This document shows positions 20,301-21,666 of a DNA stretch of 21,666 bases, in pieces. Location: NCBI GenBank assembly GCA_002633005.1, contig NMRA01000414.1, positions 2,699 through 24,364 on the forward strand, written 5' to 3'. The notes beneath the pieces are model-generated. The model was given only the letters and a program-made list of their open reading frames with translations, was not told the DNA's origin and did no database searches. Numbering within the stretch: position 1 is the stretch's first letter; every line of letters starts with the position of its first letter. A program made the translations under genes and the position numbers. Source of the DNA: Phoronis australis. Taxonomy: Eukaryota; Phoronida; Phoronidae.

Positions 20301-20690
20301 TTCGGTTGGCCAAGTGAGAGTACCTTAGAGTTTTGGTTTAGCTTCAAAGTACCTGCTAATTGGCTGTCACAAAAAAGGCTTGCCTGAACGTTGCGTTTTA
20401 ATGAGATATTTGCTGTTATAATTTCAACTCATAAAAGTTGATTGTCAGCGTTAAACCTTATCATCTAGGTTTATTGTTCAGTAATCTTTTGTGGCGCATG
20501 GCCGCCGCAAGGCCTTATCTTGAAGTCAGACTTTCTGCATAATGAAGTTATGAAATTATAACAGTTACCATCCTATCTTTTAAAGCAAGTGAAAAAAATC
20601 TGTTCACGAGTCTGCTTGGACCCAAATTGTAACTGAAAATATTTCTAACCCGGACTGTTGACTTTCTGCATACACACTGGAGGCGGCCAG
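17340..20690. other. No supported gene; AT-rich non-coding DNA
   Basis: The open frames in this stretch are 60-90 codons, have no recognised similarity, and often overlap frames on the other strand. A C14 homopolymer at 19442-19455 is followed by an A and an N (19457), which suggests a sequencing problem at the run. The diverged duplication at 17789-18000 is listed separately. Confidence 0.45.
17789..18000. repeat. Diverged direct duplication, units of about 75-97 bp
   Basis: The first copy (17789-17885) and second copy (17924-18000) share ttattga.attatgt.cgag, attatt..caaaatatgtta, and atgtagaactcggc.tct. Copy 1 carries an additional internal near-duplication of about 17 bp (agcttataaatgtaatt / agtttataaatgtag). 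This is an old local duplication in AT-rich DNA. Confidence 0.8.
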
Positions 20691-20737
20691 TGACAGCCCC
20701 GATTAATACTTGAGGGGTTTTCCGTAGATAGGCCCAT

Positions 20738-21023
20738 GGGCGTGTATTCGAAAATGACAATTTGCAATCGTTTTGGTAACACCAAATAAACCCCCGGGCG
20801 TTTATTCGGAAAAGGGGACGTGAAAACGGAAAGTCGTAGGTTTGGCTACGCAAATGCCAACATGAAGCTCGATATACATTTTTGTATGTGAGACAGTAGT
20901 TCTCAGGTTTCGCCAACACTTAGTTCGTTTTTATAAATGATTAAATGCTTCACAAAATTGAATCTGTGACTAAAAGTTGACACTGAGTGAGCTTTTAAGA
21001 GCAAATTTTCCGAATAAACGCCC
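20738..21023. repeat. Palindrome-rich patch with 18-bp perfect inverted repeat
   Basis: GGGCGTTTATTCGGAAAA at 20796-20813 is repeated in perfect inverted orientation at 21006-21023. A related direct copy, gggcgtgtattcgaaaa, lies at 20738-20754. Around 20784-20805 the sequence aataaacccccgggcgttta is itself a near-perfect palindrome. The motif style (cgtttattcgg next to C or G runs) resembles dispersed invertebrate repeats, but I cannot delimit an element. A minus-strand 123-codon frame (20548-20919) crosses this patch and is judged spurious. Confidence 0.75.
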
Positions 21024-21203
21024 CACTATCTGGGACACTTGACACCAGCCAGCAGTTGTAACAACAAATAAGTATAACTTTCTGACGCTCACGGGCGAAA
21101 CACTGGTGGGCTTATCTACGAAAAATCCTGGCAGTGTCACACGATAAATACGACTTTTTGACGATGAATGCTCAAACTCCAGTAACAACATCATCTCGCG
21201 TTG

Positions 21204-21666
21204 GTTCTACCTGCATGTATACACGCTGTCGTTGTTTCTACCTGTGTGTATACTCGCTGTCGTTGGTTCTACATGTGTGTATACTCGCTGTCGTTGGTTC
21301 TACATGTGTGTATACTCGCTGTCGTTAATGGTTCTACCTATGTGTATACTCGCTGTCGTTTGTTCTGCCTGTGTGTATACTCGCTGTTGTTGGTTCTACC
21401 TATGTGTATACTCGCTGTCGTTGTTTCTACATGTGTTTATACTCACTGTCGTTGTTTCTACCTGTGTGTATACTCGCTGTCGTTGGTTCTACCTATGTGT
21501 ATACTCGCTGTCGTTTGTTCTACCTGTGTGTATACTCGCTGTTGTTGATTCTACATGTGTGTATACTCGCTGTCGTTGTTTCTACATGTGTGTATACTCG
21601 CTGTGGTTGGTTCTACCTATGTGTATACTCGCTGTCGTTTGTTCTACCTGTGTGTATACTCGCTGT
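21204..21666. repeat. 31-bp minisatellite, about 15 copies, running off the window
   Basis: The core tgtgtatactcgctgtcgtt plus ggttctacc/at repeats with a spacing of 31 bp (for example tatactcg at 21249, 21280 and 21311); one unit is 34 bp owing to an inserted aat near 21327. Variants (tttgttct, ttgttggttct, ttgtttct) recur at multiples of 31, for example the tcgtttgttct variant 155 bp and then about 124 bp apart. That suggests multi-unit duplications. Since 31 is not a multiple of 3 and the unit has no stop in any forward frame, an open frame passes through it until a variant unit introduces TGA near 21547. That frame is not evidence for a gene. Confidence 0.95.

Noticed and set aside
20548-20919. 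Minus-strand frame of 123 codons
   Set aside because: It crosses a palindrome-rich repeat-like patch, has no recognisable domain or splice context, and its length is within chance for this window.
21201-21548. Plus-strand frame of 115 codons
   Set aside because: It is the translation of a 31-bp minisatellite whose unit has no forward stop codon; the protein pattern is a by-product.

Overview
The window looks like nuclear DNA of an invertebrate animal. It is AT-rich, with low coding density, consensus spliceosomal donors and acceptors, AATAAA signals, a satellite, a minisatellite, a tRNA-derived SINE and a foldback element. No operons, Shine-Dalgarno sites or long gap-free gene runs are present. 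The domain content of the one clear gene (a death-fold half domain joined to a PHYHIP-type domain) would fit a marine deuterostome or lophotrochozoan. I cannot fix the phylum.

Layout. Positions 1-2641 are a satellite array with a unit of about 586 bp, entering from the left edge; its last unit is diverged and truncated. From 2642 to about 7700 I see no convincing gene: a degraded LINE-like reading frame (5844-5942, minus), a 31-bp tandem duplication, a CCAAT/CRE composite site, and small inverted and direct repeats. At 7721-8104 there is an open frame whose second methionine starts a good signal peptide, followed by a tetrabasic site and a six-residue Cys ring. It could be the first exon of a secreted peptide precursor, but its length is also within chance. 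Between about 8.8 and 13.0 kb several short exon-like blocks lie on the minus strand; four consecutive ones join in compatible phase. They suggest an unrecognised multi-exon gene. From 12.5 to 14.0 kb there is a 130-bp direct-repeat pair (TG...CA ends), a 153-bp foldback element and a tRNA-derived SINE.

The clear gene is at 15272-17218 on the plus strand: a first exon of 130 coding bases, a 174-bp intron, and a 1643-base terminal exon, followed by AATAAA at 17330. The joined product is about 590 residues. It has an N-terminal death-fold domain most like a CARD and split by the intron, then a PHYHIP C-terminal-type domain. A linker of three related repeats of about 120 residues follows (the third internally deleted), then one membrane span near the C terminus. 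A CARD at one end and a C-terminal anchor at the other recalls the layout of MAVS-type innate immune adaptors, but the middle domain and the repeats are different. This is the most interesting object in the window.

From 17.3 to 20.7 kb there is no supported gene. From 20.7 to 21.03 kb there is a palindrome-rich dispersed-repeat-like patch, and from about 21204 to the right edge a 31-bp minisatellite. Two N bases (12668, 19457) mark local sequence or assembly uncertainty.
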